In this document: piece after piece, positions 17,057 through 26,770 of the stretch
Layout of the letters: the number at the start of each line of letters is the position of its first letter
Position numbering within the stretch: position 1 is the stretch's first letter
Source: Rudaeicoccus suwonensis
GTDB lineage: Bacteria; Actinomycetota; Actinomycetes; Actinomycetales; Dermatophilaceae
Assembly: GCF_007829035.1 (NCBI RefSeq)
Contig: NZ_VIVQ01000001.1
Span: 930,001 to 994,000 of the forward strand
Direction: 5' to 3'
DNA: 64,000 nucleotides
Notes under the pieces: model-generated
Databases searched by the model: none
Seen by the model: the letters and a program-made list of their open reading frames with translations, nothing else
What the model was told of the DNA's origin: nothing
Translations under genes and position numbers: made by a program

Positions 17057-18874
17057 GTGAGCCACTACCTCGACCGCGGCGAGATGACCCACCGCCTCGC
17101 CGACAGCAAGTGGCGTGAGGTCGACGTGAGCCCGCAGGTGGGCTCCACCAATGCCGAGCTGCTCGCAGATCCGCGGCCCTGGCGCGCTCTGATCACCGAC
17201 CATCAGACGGAGGGTCGCGGACGCATGGACCGCGACTGGGTGGCGCCGTCCGGCGTGTCCGTCGCGATGTCGGCGACGCTTCCGCTGCCGGGCGACCCCA
17301 CCCGGTGGGGCTGGGTTCCGTTGCTGGTCGGAGCGGCCGTGCGGCGAGCACTGCGCCGCTTGACGCCCACCGAGATCAGCTTGAAATGGCCCAACGACGT
17401 GCTGGCCCGCAGCGGACCGGGGCAGGACTGGGGAAAGCTGGCCGGAATCCTGTGCACCGCGACCGGCGGTGAGCAGCCGACCGTGGTCGTGGGAATCGGC
17501 ATCAACGTGCATCAGAGCCTCGAGCAGCTGCCGGTGCCCACCGCAACCTCGCTGAAGCTGTGCGGTGCTGATCTGCGCTGCGAGGACATCGTCGTGGAGA
17601 TTCTGCGTGAACTCGAGCGGGTCAGCGGTGAGTGGGCGTCCCCGGCGGGCGACGACGCCTACCGTGCGGCGTGCCTCACCATCGGCCAGCAGGTGCGGGT
17701 CGAACTCGCCGGCGACGAGGTCGCGACCGGTCGGGCGATCGACGTCGACGTGATGGGCCGGTTGCTGGTCGACACAGCCGAGGGACTGGTGCCGCACGCC
17801 GCAGGCGACGTGGTTCACGTCCGCCCGGCTGCGGCACGTCTGCGTGAGGAGCCTGAGCCGGCGCCCGTTCCGCAGGATCGTGCGGCCTTTGTGGATGCCC
17901 TCGAGGCACGTCTGCTCGGCGGTCCCCGATCGTTGCGGCGGGCCGAGGTGGCCGCGGCCACCGGGGTCACCCCTGAGCAGACGCGTCGGTTCTGGCGAGC
18001 CATGGGATTCGTGAACGCCCGTGAGGAGGACGTCGCCTTCACCGAGGCCGACGTCCAGGCGCTGCGCACCGTCGAGTCGGTCATCGCGAACGGTCAGCTG
18101 GACGAAACCACGTCTCTCGGGCTGGCCCGTGCCGTCGGGCGGTCCACCGACCGGCTCGCTATGTGGAGTCTGCAGCTGATCACCGACATGATGAGCGGCG
18201 ATCAGGGCCTCGGAGTCGACAGCGGTATCGCCCAGGTGTCGGCCGAACGCGCGGTGGAACTTGCCGACGATCTCGCTCCCCTTATCACCTACGTATGGCG
18301 CAGGAATCTCGCCGTCGCGATCTCGCGGATGATCGCCGACTCCGAGCCGGAGTCGCACATCGGCGTCGTGCGGACCGTGGGCTTCGCCGACCTGGTCAGT
18401 TTCACGCAGCTGGTCCGCCAGCTGAGTGAGCGTGAACTCGCAACCCTGGTGCTGCGATTCGAGTCGCTCGCCTCGGACGTCGTGAGCACCCACGGCGGAG
18501 CAGTCGTCAAGACCGTCGGTGACGAGGTGCTGTTCTCGCACACGTCCGTGGAGGGTGCGGCGCGCATCGCCTTCGACCTGCTCGACCAGGCGGCGGCGGA
18601 CGACCTGATTCCCCGGATGCGAGTTGGTCTGGCCACCGGCCGAGTGCTCGCGCGACTGGGCGACATCTACGGCACGACCGTCAACCGTGCGAGCCGGCTG
18701 ACCACCGCCGCCGACCCAGGCACCGTGCTCGCCGACTCCGATGTCGCTGCGGCCCTCGAGGGTTCGCCACAGGTGCACGCCGTCGCACGCGAGGAGATCT
18801 CACTTCCCGGCATCGGGACGATCACTCCATGGGTGCTGTCCAACCGCGGGGGACAACTACTATCAGCCCCATGA
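17057..18874 (+). CDS. birA: Biotin-protein ligase fused to class III adenylate cyclase
   Basis: One uninterrupted 605-codon frame encodes two enzymes. Residues 1-257 are a complete biotin-[carboxylase] ligase: VGSTNAE, the biotin-binding loop GRGRMDRDW (53-61), SLKWPNDVL (108-116), KLAGIL, GIGINVH, and a C-terminal beta-barrel ending GDVVHVR. A Pro/Glu-rich linker (258-275) leads to a helical regulatory region (276-430) and a class III cyclase (about 436-575). All catalytic residues are visible: metal Asp445 and Asp489, adenine-selecting Lys485 and Asp536, and transition-state Asn543 and Arg547. Separate but adjacent genes would be the expected layout. An internal GTG at codon 279 (17891) lacks a clear Shine-Dalgarno, but could allow some separate cyclase. 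The stop overlaps the response-regulator start. Confidence 0.88.
   Translation: MSHYLDRGEMTHRLADSKWREVDVSPQVGSTNAELLADPRPWRALITDHQTEGRGRMDRDWVAPSGVSVAMSATLPLPGDPTRWGWVPLLVGAAVRRALRRLTPTEISLKWPNDVLARSGPGQDWGKLAGILCTATGGEQPTVVVGIGINVHQSLEQLPVPTATSLKLCGADLRCEDIVVEILRELERVSGEWASPAGDDAYRAACLTIGQQVRVELAGDEVATGRAIDVDVMGRLLVDTAEGLVPHAAGDVVHVRPAAARLREEPEPAPVPQDRAAFVDALEARLLGGPRSLRRAEVAAATGVTPEQTRRFWRAMGFVNAREEDVAFTEADVQALRTVESVIANGQLDETTSLGLARAVGRSTDRLAMWSLQLITDMMSGDQGLGVDSGIAQVSAERAVELADDLAPLITYVWRRNLAVAISRMIADSEPESHIGVVRTVGFADLVSFTQLVRQLSERELATLVLRFESLASDVVSTHGGAVVKTVGDEVLFSHTSVEGAARIAFDLLDQAAADDLIPRMRVGLATGRVLARLGDIYGTTVNRASRLTTAADPGTVLADSDVAAALEGSPQVHAVAREEISLPGIGTITPWVLSNRGGQLLSAP
18858..18863 (+). 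promoter_or_regulatory. TACTAT -10-like box inside the cyclase 3' end
   Basis: TACTAT, 7 nt, then ATG 18871. The response regulator may therefore have its own leaderless promoter in addition to read-through. Confidence 0.45.
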
Positions 18875-19554
18875 CGCGCGTGCTGCTTGCCGAAGACGAT
18901 CCGGCCATCTCTGAGCCACTGGCTCGTGCACTGCGCCGCGAGGGCTATGACGTCGACATCCGCGACGACGGTCTCGCCGCTCTGGAGGGTGCGAAGAGTG
19001 GCCCCGACCTGGTCATCCTCGACCTCGGGCTGCCGTCGATCGACGGCCTCGAGGTGTGCCGCCGCCTGCGTGCCGGCGGCAGCTCGGTGCCCGTCCTGAT
19101 CCTGACCGCGCGCGCCGACGAGGTCGACACCGTGGTCGGACTCGATGCCGGCGCCGACGACTATGTGACCAAGCCGTTCCGGCTGGCCGAGTTGCTGGCG
19201 CGGGCGCGGGCACTGCTGCGGCGCACTCCCGTCGACGACACGGACCCAGAGGCCGCTCCGCTGGTACGCATCGACAGCGACGCGCGCCGCGCATTCATCG
19301 GCGACGACGAACTCCAGCTGACGGTCAAGGAATTCGAGCTGCTACGCGTGCTCGTGCGCGAGCAGGGCAAGGTGGTTTCACGCGAGCAGCTGATGCACGA
19401 GATCTGGGACACCGCATGGCTGGGGTCCACCAAGACGCTCGACATGCATGTGTCGGTGCTGCGCCGCAAGCTGGGTGACGACGCTGCGCAACCCAGATTC
19501 ATCACCACCGTGCGCGGCGTCGGATTCCGCTTCGAGCCCGCGGACGGGATCTGA
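18871..19554 (+). CDS. OmpR/PhoB-family response regulator
   Basis: This 227-residue two-domain regulator has a receiver (1-115) with acidic pocket Glu8-Asp9-Asp10, phospho-acceptor Asp51, Thr79 and Lys101, followed by a winged-helix DNA-binding domain (about 130-227) with the ELLRVLV and RGVGFRFE elements of the family. It overlaps the cyclase stop by 4 bp and is followed by its kinase after 3 bp. No target can be read from the window. Confidence 0.93.
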   Translation: MTRVLLAEDDPAISEPLARALRREGYDVDIRDDGLAALEGAKSGPDLVILDLGLPSIDGLEVCRRLRAGGSSVPVLILTARADEVDTVVGLDAGADDYVTKPFRLAELLARARALLRRTPVDDTDPEAAPLVRIDSDARRAFIGDDELQLTVKEFELLRVLVREQGKVVSREQLMHEIWDTAWLGSTKTLDMHVSVLRRKLGDDAAQPRFITTVRGVGFRFEPADGI

Positions 19555-19557
19555 GCG

Positions 19558-20538
19558 TTGCGCTCGAGGCTGCTCGCGGCCGGATGGCGCACCGCCATAC
19601 CGCCATTGGCCCTCGTCGTGGTGGTTGCTCTGCTGGTGACACCCGGATGGCAGCGTCGGGTGGTGGAGCTGCTCGCCACCGTCCTCGCCGGGCTGTTCGT
19701 CGTCCGGCAGGTGCGCCGGGAGGCGGAGCGCATCGCGACCCCGGTGGAGGAGCTCACCCGCCGAGCAGAGCGGGTCGAGGACGGCCCGGTGTTGTTCGAG
19801 CCGATCGGCAGCGGAATCAGCGAGATCGACCGGATCTCCCACGTTTTCGAAGGTCGCGCCACCGAACTCACCCGGGTGCTGGCTGCCGAACGTGAATTCG
19901 CTTCCGACGCCAGCCACCAGTTGCGCACCCCGCTGACGGCGTTGCTCATGCGGCTGGACGAGATCTCGATGGGTGACGATCTCGAGCAGATGCGCGAGGA
20001 GGCGGTCGTCGGCATCACCCAGGTCGAACGCCTCACCACCGTCGTCGACGAGTTGCTGCAGCGCGCCCGCGCCACCCCGGCCGGCCCGTTGCCGAGCATC
20101 TCCCTGGACTCGGTCATCGCGGAGCTGCAGCGCGAGTGGCAGCCGACCTTCGAAGAAGCGCGGCGCAGCGTGAAGGTCAGCGGTGAGCGTGGTCTGCAGG
20201 TGCTCGCGGCGCGCAGTGGGGTGTCCCAGATCCTGGCGACGCTGTTCGAGAACGCACTGGCGCACGGCAGCGGCACCATCGAGGTGAAGGCCCGACGGCA
20301 CGGGCCTTCGGTGGTGGTGGAGGTCAGCGACCTCGGCAAGGGCGTGGACTCCTCGATCGCCCCACACATCTTCGAACGCCGCGTGACGACCGGTGGTACC
20401 GGTCTGGGGCTGGCGCTCGCACGGGATTTGGCCCAGGCGAACGGCGGGCGGCTGGAACTGCGCAGTGCTCAGCCGGCGGTGTTCGCGCTGTTCCTGTCGG
20501 AGGGCGACGCAGTGGATTCGGGGTTGCCGAGACGGTGA
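19558..20538 (+). CDS. Sensor histidine kinase
   Basis: A compact 326-residue kinase: two membrane spans (about 14-29 and 35-50) with almost no extracellular loop, a HAMP-like stretch (50-105), the H box FASDASHQLRTPLT with His120, and an ATPase domain with an N box (LFENALAHG) and a GTGLGLALARDL G2 box. The tiny external loop suggests it senses the membrane or a partner protein. It starts with TTG 3 bp after the response regulator. The last 70 bp overlap the convergent gtrA-like gene. Confidence 0.9.
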   Translation: MRSRLLAAGWRTAIPPLALVVVVALLVTPGWQRRVVELLATVLAGLFVVRQVRREAERIATPVEELTRRAERVEDGPVLFEPIGSGISEIDRISHVFEGRATELTRVLAAEREFASDASHQLRTPLTALLMRLDEISMGDDLEQMREEAVVGITQVERLTTVVDELLQRARATPAGPLPSISLDSVIAELQREWQPTFEEARRSVKVSGERGLQVLAARSGVSQILATLFENALAHGSGTIEVKARRHGPSVVVEVSDLGKGVDSSIAPHIFERRVTTGGTGLGLALARDLAQANGGRLELRSAQPAVFALFLSEGDAVDSGLPRR

Positions 20539-21038
20539 TCACGGGCCGTGGTGTGACCATGCTCGAGCGGATCGAGGAGCGCCTCGGCGGCGGCTTCGTC
20601 CTGCACCGGCTCGTTGGCGAAGACGAACTTCTTGTACGACCAGAAGCGGAACAGTGTGCCCAGGCCGATACCGAAGAACGCGTTGAAATTGAGCCAGAAC
20701 TTGCCGTGCATGTGCAGGCCGTAGTGGGCAAAGGCGACCCACGCGGTGCTGATGACCAGCGCGATGCCACCGACGATGAAGAACAGCGCCGCCTCATGGT
20801 GCACCGGTCGGTTGCGGCGGTGGCGGAAGGTCCAGTAGCGGTTGCCGACCCAGGCGAAGGCCATCGCGACCGTGCCGCTGATGAATTTCGCGGTCGTGAT
20901 CTTGCCGGCCATCGGGCCGTCCACCAGCCAGTTGAAGCCGCCGAGGTCGATCACCATCGACAGTGCGCCGACGACGCCGAACTTGGCCAACTCACGCCAG
21001 AGCCTGGTTATCAGATCGGTGATTCTTCCCCACAGCAC
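20469..21038 (-). CDS. GtrA-family membrane protein
   Basis: This 189-residue protein with four hydrophobic spans fits the GtrA family (KFGVVGALSMVIDLGGFNWL opening, then FISGTVAMAFAWVGNRYWTFRHR, the typical NRxWTF motif). GtrA-like proteins are linked to translocation of lipid-linked sugars in surface polysaccharide synthesis. Residues about 150-189 form a hydrophilic tail. GTG 21038 is used. Its placement near the glycopolymer genes fits but is not proof of a shared pathway. Confidence 0.85.
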   Translation of the reverse strand: MLWGRITDLITRLWRELAKFGVVGALSMVIDLGGFNWLVDGPMAGKITTAKFISGTVAMAFAWVGNRYWTFRHRRNRPVHHEAALFFIVGGIALVISTAWVAFAHYGLHMHGKFWLNFNAFFGIGLGTLFRFWSYKKFVFANEPVQDEAAAEALLDPLEHGHTTARDHRLGNPESTASPSDRNSANTAG

Positions 21039-21140
21039 CGTGGCAGGTTAATGCACGACGATGCGAGCCGCCCGCGACCTGGTGCGGCAGCGGGCACCGA
21101 CGGTGCGGTGCTCGCGGGTCCTGCTCCTTGAGATGACCGT

Positions 21141-21207
21141 GTCGTATGTCGTATGTCGTATGACCACATGACCGCGTGACCACATGTCGCATGACCGCAT
21201 GACCGGA
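21141..21207. repeat. Short degenerate tandem repeats, GTCGTAT x3 and CATGACC units
   Basis: Three perfect GTCGTAT heptamers (21141-21161) are followed by degenerate GACCRCATG/GACCGCRTG units to about 21207. They fill most of the 226-bp gap between divergent gtrA and purK. Slippage-prone sequence; no function visible. Confidence 0.7.
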
Positions 21208-21252
21208 CTGATCGGACTCGGATCGCATTTCGGAGCGTCGCACGCGCCCCAT

Positions 21253-21258
21253 TAGGGT
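21253..21258 (+). promoter_or_regulatory. TAGGGT -10-like box before purK
   Basis: TAGGGT, 6 nt, then GTG 21265. The in-frame GTG at 21259 directly abuts the box and would be upstream of any transcript start, so 21265 is preferred. Confidence 0.45.
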
Positions 21259-21264
21259 GTGCCG

Positions 21265-22437
21265 GTGACATCACCGCAGCGCGCGCCGGGCGGGTTCCCC
21301 GTTGTCGGCATCATCGGTGGCGGACAGCTGGCCCGGATGTGCCAGCCACCGGCCGTCAACCTGTCGATCACCTTGTCGGTCCTCGCCGAGTCGGCCGATG
21401 CGGCTGCGGCCCAGGTGATTCCCTCGGCCCCGGTGGGGTCGCACCTCGATCTCGACGCCGTCCTCTCGTTCGCGCGTGAGTGCGACGTCGTGACCTTCGA
21501 TCATGAGCACGTCCCGCAGGAGATCCTGCACGCGCTGGTCGACGCGGGCGTGCAGGTGCACCCCAAGCCCGAGGCACTCATCTACGCCCAGGACAAGCTG
21601 GCGATGCGCCGCAGACTGACCGAGCTGGGGGTGCCGTGCCCGGCGTGGGCGCGGATCACCGACCGCGCCGGCCTGGCGGCATTCGGTGACGAGCACGGTT
21701 GGCCGGTGGTGCTCAAGACCCCACGCGGCGGGTATGACGGCAAAGGCGTGCGCATCGTGGCCTCCGCCGACGATGCGCAGGACTGGCTGGCGCGCGGCGA
21801 GGAACTGCTCGTGGAGGAGGCTGTCAGTTTTGCCCGCGAACTGGCAGTGCTCGTCGCGCGGAGTCCGTCCGGGCAGGCGGCGGTGTGGCCGATCGTGCAC
21901 ACCGTGCAGACCGACGGCATCTGCACCGAGGTGCTCGCACCGGCCCCGGAACTGGACGCCGGGCTGCAGGCCGGGGTGACACATGCGGCGCTGCGCATCG
22001 CCGGAGAGCTCGATGTCACAGGCGTTTTCGCTGTCGAGCTGTTCGAGATCACCGACGACGTTGGCGGCTCGTCATACGTTGTCAACGAGCTTGCGATGCG
22101 ACCGCACAACAGCGGGCACTGGACGATGGACGGGTCGGTGACCTCGCAGTTCGAGCAGCACCTGCGCGCGGTGCTCGACCTGCCGCTGGGCGACGTGAGA
22201 CCGCGCGATCGCTGGACGGTGATGGGCAATGTGCTCGGTGGCGACTACCCACAGCTGTATTCGGCGTATCGGCACCTGCTGGCCCGAGACCCCGGGCTGA
22301 AAGTGCACCTGTACGGCAAGCAAGTGCGTCCCGGGCGCAAGATCGGGCACGTCAACGTCTGCGGCACCGACCTGGCTGACCTGCGGATGCGGGCGCGGCA
22401 TGCCGCTGACTTCTTCGAAGGGACGGTCACCGAATGA
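21265..22437 (+). CDS. purK: 5-(carboxyamino)imidazole ribonucleotide synthase
   Basis: This 390-residue ATP-grasp enzyme of purine synthesis makes N5-CAIR from AIR, bicarbonate and ATP. It opens with [12 protein letters not shown], the PurK nucleotide-fold start, and contains [12 protein letters not shown] (ATP-grasp loop), [18 protein letters not shown] and [14 protein letters not shown] (metal/ATP site). It overlaps purE by 4 bp, so the two consecutive pathway enzymes are coupled. Confidence 0.95.
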   Translation: MTSPQRAPGGFPVVGIIGGGQLARMCQPPAVNLSITLSVLAESADAAAAQVIPSAPVGSHLDLDAVLSFARECDVVTFDHEHVPQEILHALVDAGVQVHPKPEALIYAQDKLAMRRRLTELGVPCPAWARITDRAGLAAFGDEHGWPVVLKTPRGGYDGKGVRIVASADDAQDWLARGEELLVEEAVSFARELAVLVARSPSGQAAVWPIVHTVQTDGICTEVLAPAPELDAGLQAGVTHAALRIAGELDVTGVFAVELFEITDDVGGSSYVVNELAMRPHNSGHWTMDGSVTSQFEQHLRAVLDLPLGDVRPRDRWTVMGNVLGGDYPQLYSAYRHLLARDPGLKVHLYGKQVRPGRKIGHVNVCGTDLADLRMRARHAADFFEGTVTE

Positions 22438-22943
22438 CACCGCTCGTGGGCATCGTCATGGGCAGCGACTCGGATTGGCCGGTGATGCGCGCGGCTGCGG
22501 AGGCTCTCGCGGAATTCGACGTGCCTTTCGAGGCAGACGTCGTCTCGGCTCACCGGATGCCGCGGGAGATGGTGGCGTATGGCGAGGCTGCGGCCGGTCG
22601 TGGACTGCGGGCGATCATCGCCGGTGCCGGGGGAGCTGCACACCTGCCGGGCATGCTCGCGGCCGTGACCACGCTGCCGGTGATCGGCGTGCCGGTGCCG
22701 CTGAAATACCTCGACGGGATGGATTCGCTCCTGTCGATCGTCCAGATGCCGGCGGGTGTTCCGGTCGCGACCGTCTCGGTCGGCGGAGCGCGCAACGCAG
22801 GACTGCTGGCCGTCCGGATGCTGGCCGCGACGGATGCCGCGCTGCGGCAGCGGATGACGCAGTTCCAGGAAGGTCTGCGAGATCAGGCGTTCGCCAAGGG
22901 CGAGCGGTTGCGTGCCGAAGTCGCTGGTGGCCTGACCGACTGA
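22434..22943 (+). CDS. purE: N5-carboxyaminoimidazole ribonucleotide mutase
   Basis: 169 residues, class I Pur[14 protein letters not shown] near the N-terminus, SAHRMPREM (with the catalytic His), and [14 protein letters not shown]. It converts N5-CAIR to CAIR in the step after PurK. ATGA overlap with purK. A short hairpin lies beyond the stop. Confidence 0.96.
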   Translation: MTPLVGIVMGSDSDWPVMRAAAEALAEFDVPFEADVVSAHRMPREMVAYGEAAAGRGLRAIIAGAGGAAHLPGMLAAVTTLPVIGVPVPLKYLDGMDSLLSIVQMPAGVPVATVSVGGARNAGLLAVRMLAATDAALRQRMTQFQEGLRDQAFAKGERLRAEVAGGLTD

Positions 22944-23000
22944 CGGCGGCGCTTGCGGGCGGACGACGCCGGCGAGTTCTCCGGCGATCTGTCCGTGGAT

Positions 23001-23025
23001 GTCGTTGTCGCTGCGTCACAACGAC
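23001..23025. terminator. Hairpin between convergent purE and ugd
   Basis: GTCGTTGT and ACAACGAC form a perfect 8-bp stem with a 9-nt loop. It lies between two convergent genes, so it could end transcription from either side. No T tract follows. Confidence 0.5.
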
Positions 23026-23093
23026 GTCGTGTGACAGGTCAACGGGCTTCCGTCGCCAGCCGGACTCGCGTGCCGCCACTGTGAGCCGAAGGC

Positions 23094-24275
23094 TTAGCTG
23101 TCGGAGCCGAACAGGTCTCGGGTGTAGACCTTCTCGGCGACATCCGCGAGGTCGGGCGTGCGCCGGTTGGCGACGATGAGGTCGCACGACGCCTTCAGAT
23201 CGGCCAGGTCGTGGGTGACGCGCGATCCGAAGAACTCCGGCTCGTGGAGTTCGGGCTCGTAGACCACGACCTCGACGCCCTTGGCCTTGATGCGCTTCAT
23301 GATGCCCTGCACGCTGCTGGCGCGGAAGTTGTCCGAACCCGACTTCATGATCAGCCGGTGGATCCCGACGACTCGCGGATTGCGGGCGAGTATGTCGCTC
23401 GCCACGAAGTCCTTGCGCGTGGTGTTCGCGTCGACGATCGCGCCGATGAGCGTCTGCGGGACCTCGCTGTAATTTGCGAGCAACTGCTTGGTGTCCTTGG
23501 GCAGGCAGTAGCCGCCATACCCGAACGAGGGGTTGTTGTAGTGCCGGCCGATCCGAGGGTCGAGGCCGACGCCTTCGATGATCTGCCGCGTGTCGAGACC
23601 GTGCCGGGAAGCGAAGGTGTCGAGTTCGTTGAAGTACGCCACCCGCATCGCCAGGTAGGTGTTGGCGAACAGCTTGATGGCTTCGGCCTCGGTGGAATCG
23701 GTGAGCAACACCGGGACGTCGTCATCGGTGGCGGCCGCGGCCAGCAGATCGGCGAATCGGCGCGCCCGGGCGCTCACCTCGCCGACCACGATGCGCGACG
23801 GGTGCAGGTTGTCCCACAACGCGCGCCCCTCACGCAGGAACTCCGGTGAGAAGACCACGTTGCTGGTGCCGAGGCGTTTGGACACGTCGGCGACGAAGCC
23901 GACCGGCACCGTCGACTTGATGACCATCGTCGCGGTGGGATTCATCGCGGCCACGTCTGCGATGACTGCCTCGACCGAACTGGTGTCGAAGTAGTTGGTC
24001 GCCGGGTCGTAGTCGGTCGGCGTGGCGATGACGACGAAGTCGGCACCGTCATACGCCTCGTGCTTGTCGAGGGTGAACCGCAGCGACAGGTCACGCGTTG
24101 CGAGGTACTCCTCGATCTCCGGATCGGCGATGGGGCTACGTTGGGATGTGAGCAGCGCCACACGATCGGCGTCGATGTCGAGCCCCACCACATCGTTGGC
24201 ACCCGCGAGCAGCACGGCCATCGACAGGCCCACGTAGCCCGTGCCGACAACGGCGATCCTGGCGCGCTCAGTCAT
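23094..24275 (-). CDS. ugd: UDP-glucose 6-dehydrogenase
   Basis: 393 residues. NAD-binding start [18 protein letters not shown], then [31 protein letters not shown], Lys201, and the catalytic [10 protein letters not shown] with Cys257 and Lys260. It oxidises UDP-glucose (or a related UDP-hexose) to the uronate in two NAD-dependent steps, supplying acidic sugar for surface polymers. ATG 24275 follows TATCGT at 7 nt. Its position next to glycopolymer genes suggests the polymer contains a uronic acid. Confidence 0.93.
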   Translation of the reverse strand: MTERARIAVVGTGYVGLSMAVLLAGANDVVGLDIDADRVALLTSQRSPIADPEIEEYLATRDLSLRFTLDKHEAYDGADFVVIATPTDYDPATNYFDTSSVEAVIADVAAMNPTATMVIKSTVPVGFVADVSKRLGTSNVVFSPEFLREGRALWDNLHPSRIVVGEVSARARRFADLLAAAATDDDVPVLLTDSTEAEAIKLFANTYLAMRVAYFNELDTFASRHGLDTRQIIEGVGLDPRIGRHYNNPSFGYGGYCLPKDTKQLLANYSEVPQTLIGAIVDANTTRKDFVASDILARNPRVVGIHRLIMKSGSDNFRASSVQGIMKRIKAKGVEVVVYEPELHEPEFFGSRVTHDLADLKASCDLIVANRRTPDLADVAEKVYTRDLFGSDS

Positions 24276-24330
24276 GGCCGACACGATACCCGCGGGCGAT
24301 GCAGCCCGGACGCACGACGAAGGACGACAC

Positions 24331-25341
24331 ATGAGGTTCGGACTGTTCATTCCCCAGGGTTGGCGTTACGACCTGGTCGGCATCGATCCGCAGCAGCAGT
24401 GGCGGGTCATGAGCGACCTCGTGCGGTATGCCGACGACACCCCGCAGTGGGAGTCGATCTGGGTCTATGACCACTTCCACACCACACCGCAGCCCTCCCA
24501 TGAGGCCACCCACGAGGCCTGGTCGCTGATGGCGGGCTTCGCCGCGATCACCTCCCGGGTGCGGTTGGGTCAGATGTGCACCTGCATGAGTTATCGCGAG
24601 CCGACCTACCTGGCCAAGGTCGCCGCGACGATCGACCACATCAGCGGCGGGCGCGTAGAGATGGGTATCGGCGGCGGCTGGTACGAGCACGAATGGCGCG
24701 CCTACGGTTACGGATTCCCACCCGCCGGTGAGCGCCTGGGCCGGCTGCGCGAGGGTGTCGAGATCTTCCGGCAGATGTGGACCACCGGGTCGGCGACGCT
24801 GGACGGTGACTACTACCAGGTCGACGGCGCGCTGTGTTTTCCACAGCCGCTGCAGACAACCAGCGCCGCCAACCGGATTCCGCTCTGGGTGGCCGGTGGC
24901 GGCCCGAAGGTCACCTTGAAGATCGCCGCGCAGTATGCCGACTACACCAACTATTTCGGTGACGCCGAGCAGTTCGAGGCCAAGACGCAGATCCTCAAAG
25001 AGCACTGCCGCGATGTGGGGAGTGACTTCTCGCAGATCACTCTGACCGGCAATGTCAACGTCGTCATCGCCGACGACGCCGCCGAGCTCGACGACCGGCT
25101 CGCCGCGATCGCCGACCGCATGGTGCGCGGTGGCATGTCGGCCGACGACGCCACCACCCATGTCGACCGGGCGCTGCGCGGACAGCCGACGGTCGGCACC
25201 GTCGAGCAGGTGATCGACGGGCTGCAGCAGATGAGCCGCGTCGGCCTCGGCTACGCGATCACGTACTTCCCTGACGCCGCCTACGACCGGTCGAGCATCG
25301 AGCGTTTTGCCCGAGAGGTCATGCCGCAGCTCGACCGGTGA
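24331..25341 (+). CDS. LLM-class F420-dependent oxidoreductase (Rv1855c-like)
   Basis: This 336-residue luciferase-like TIM barrel is of the F420-dependent type: [51 protein letters not shown] and [21 protein letters not shown]. It fits the actinobacterial Rv1855c/TIGR03560 subgroup. The substrate is unknown. The F420 biosynthesis genes cofD and cofE near 60 kb show that the cofactor is probably made in this organism. ATG 24331 has an AAGGA 6 nt upstream. Confidence 0.87.
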   Translation: MRFGLFIPQGWRYDLVGIDPQQQWRVMSDLVRYADDTPQWESIWVYDHFHTTPQPSHEATHEAWSLMAGFAAITSRVRLGQMCTCMSYREPTYLAKVAATIDHISGGRVEMGIGGGWYEHEWRAYGYGFPPAGERLGRLREGVEIFRQMWTTGSATLDGDYYQVDGALCFPQPLQTTSAANRIPLWVAGGGPKVTLKIAAQYADYTNYFGDAEQFEAKTQILKEHCRDVGSDFSQITLTGNVNVVIADDAAELDDRLAAIADRMVRGGMSADDATTHVDRALRGQPTVGTVEQVIDGLQQMSRVGLGYAITYFPDAAYDRSSIERFAREVMPQLDR

Positions 25342-25464
25342 AGCGACGCGGCCACGGGCCTGATCGCCGTCTGACAGGACTCCTGATCATGGCCCGCCCC
25401 CGCCACCGCGTCGCACACCAGTTCCCGCACCCGCCACCGTTACCGACGAGTAGGATCCATCACT

Positions 25465-26631
25465 GTGAGCTCTGACACCGACTTCGACCTGTTCCGTATC
25501 TCCGAGGACCACGAGGCTCTGCGTGATGCAGTGCGCGCCGTCGCGGAGGACAAGATCGCGCCGCACGCCGCCGAGGTGGACGACAAGAGCGAGTTTCCGC
25601 GAGCGGCACTCGAAGCACTGGTCGCCTCCGACTTTCACGCTCCGCACATCGCCGAGGAGTATGACGGCGTCGGCGCCGACGCCCTCGCGACCTGCATCGT
25701 CATCGAGGAGGTCGCACGGGTCTGCGCGTCGTCCTCGCTGATCCCGGCGGTCAACAAGCTGGGCTCGATGCCGGTGATCCTTGCCGCGAACGAGGAGGTC
25801 AAGCGGACCTATCTGCCGCCGGTGGCGCGAGGTGAGGCGATGTTCTCGTACGGCCTGTCCGAGCGCGAGGCCGGCTCGGACACCGCCTCGATGCGCTGCA
25901 AGGCGACCGAGGACGGCGACGAGTTCGTGCTCAACGGTCAGAAGTCCTGGATCACCAACGCCGGCGAGTCGCAGTTCTACACGGTGCTGGCCGTCACCGA
26001 TCCCGACGGTGACCGCGGTCGCAACATCACCGCCTTCGTCGTCGAGAAGTCCGACGAGGGCTTCGACTTCGGCGCACCCGAACGGAAGCTCGGCATCAAG
26101 GGCTCACCCACCCGTGAGCTGCACTTCGACAACTGCCGTATCCCCGCGAACCGCATGATCGGCGACCGCGGCGAAGGGCTCAAGATCGCGCTGCGCACCC
26201 TCGACCACACCCGCGTCACCATCGGCGCCCAGGCGGTCGGCATCGCCCAGGGTGCTCTCGACTACGCCCTCGGTTACGTCAAGGAGCGCAAGCAGTTCGG
26301 CAAGGCCATCGCCGAATTCCAGGGTCTGCAGTTCATGCTGGCTGACATGGCGATGAAGCTCGAAGCAGCGCGGCAGATGGTGTATGTCGCTGCCGCCAAG
26401 TCCGAGCGTGGCGACGCCGACCTGTCGTTCTTCGGTGCGGCCGCCAAATGCTTCGCCTCGGATGTCGCGATGGAGGTCACGACCGACGCCGTGCAGCTGC
26501 TCGGTGGAGCCGGTTATGTCAAGGACCACCCGGTCGAGCGGATGATGCGCGACGCCAAGATCACCCAGATCTACGAGGGCACCAACCAGATCCAGCGCAT
26601 GGTGATGGCCCGCCAATTGCTGCGCGGCTGA
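25465..26631 (+). CDS. acyl-CoA dehydrogenase
   Basis: A 388-residue FAD enzyme with all family landmarks: YGLSEREAGSDTASM, WITNAGESQFYTVLAVTD, GFDFGAPERKLGIKGSPTREL, VKERKQFGKAI and the C-terminal YEGTNQIQRMVMARQLL that carries the catalytic Glu region. It catalyses the first oxidation of a short or branched acyl-CoA. GTG 25465 follows TAGGAT at 8 nt. Two hairpins follow the stop. Confidence 0.95.
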   Translation: MSSDTDFDLFRISEDHEALRDAVRAVAEDKIAPHAAEVDDKSEFPRAALEALVASDFHAPHIAEEYDGVGADALATCIVIEEVARVCASSSLIPAVNKLGSMPVILAANEEVKRTYLPPVARGEAMFSYGLSEREAGSDTASMRCKATEDGDEFVLNGQKSWITNAGESQFYTVLAVTDPDGDRGRNITAFVVEKSDEGFDFGAPERKLGIKGSPTRELHFDNCRIPANRMIGDRGEGLKIALRTLDHTRVTIGAQAVGIAQGALDYALGYVKERKQFGKAIAEFQGLQFMLADMAMKLEAARQMVYVAAAKSERGDADLSFFGAAAKCFASDVAMEVTTDAVQLLGGAGYVKDHPVERMMRDAKITQIYEGTNQIQRMVMARQLLRG

Positions 26632-26648
26632 CGGCGGCATGTCTTCAC

Positions 26649-26699
26649 ACGGCCGGCTGAGGGTGATGCTTCAGCCGGCCGTCATGGTGGTTCACCATG
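26649..26699. terminator. Paired hairpins between convergent genes
   Basis: A perfect 12-bp stem (ACGGCCGGCTGA 26649-26660 with its complement at 26671-26682, 10-nt loop) is followed at once by a 7-bp stem, CATGGTG/CACCATG, at 26683-26699. They lie between the acyl-CoA dehydrogenase and the convergent LCP gene and probably end transcription from one or both. No T tract. Confidence 0.6.
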
Positions 26700-26770
26700 C
26701 TCGGCGGGCCCAACTCGCTCGGCAGCGGCGATCTCGCCCGATGCGGGCTTCAGCGCGACGGCGCGTCAGA

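Noticed and set aside
14652-17060. Plus-strand open frame of 802 codons
   Set aside because: Antisense to accD and accE, which have clear family motifs; no domain in this frame.
16865-18778. Minus-strand open frame of 637 codons opposite birA-cyclase
   Set aside because: The plus strand carries all catalytic motifs of two enzymes; this frame has none.
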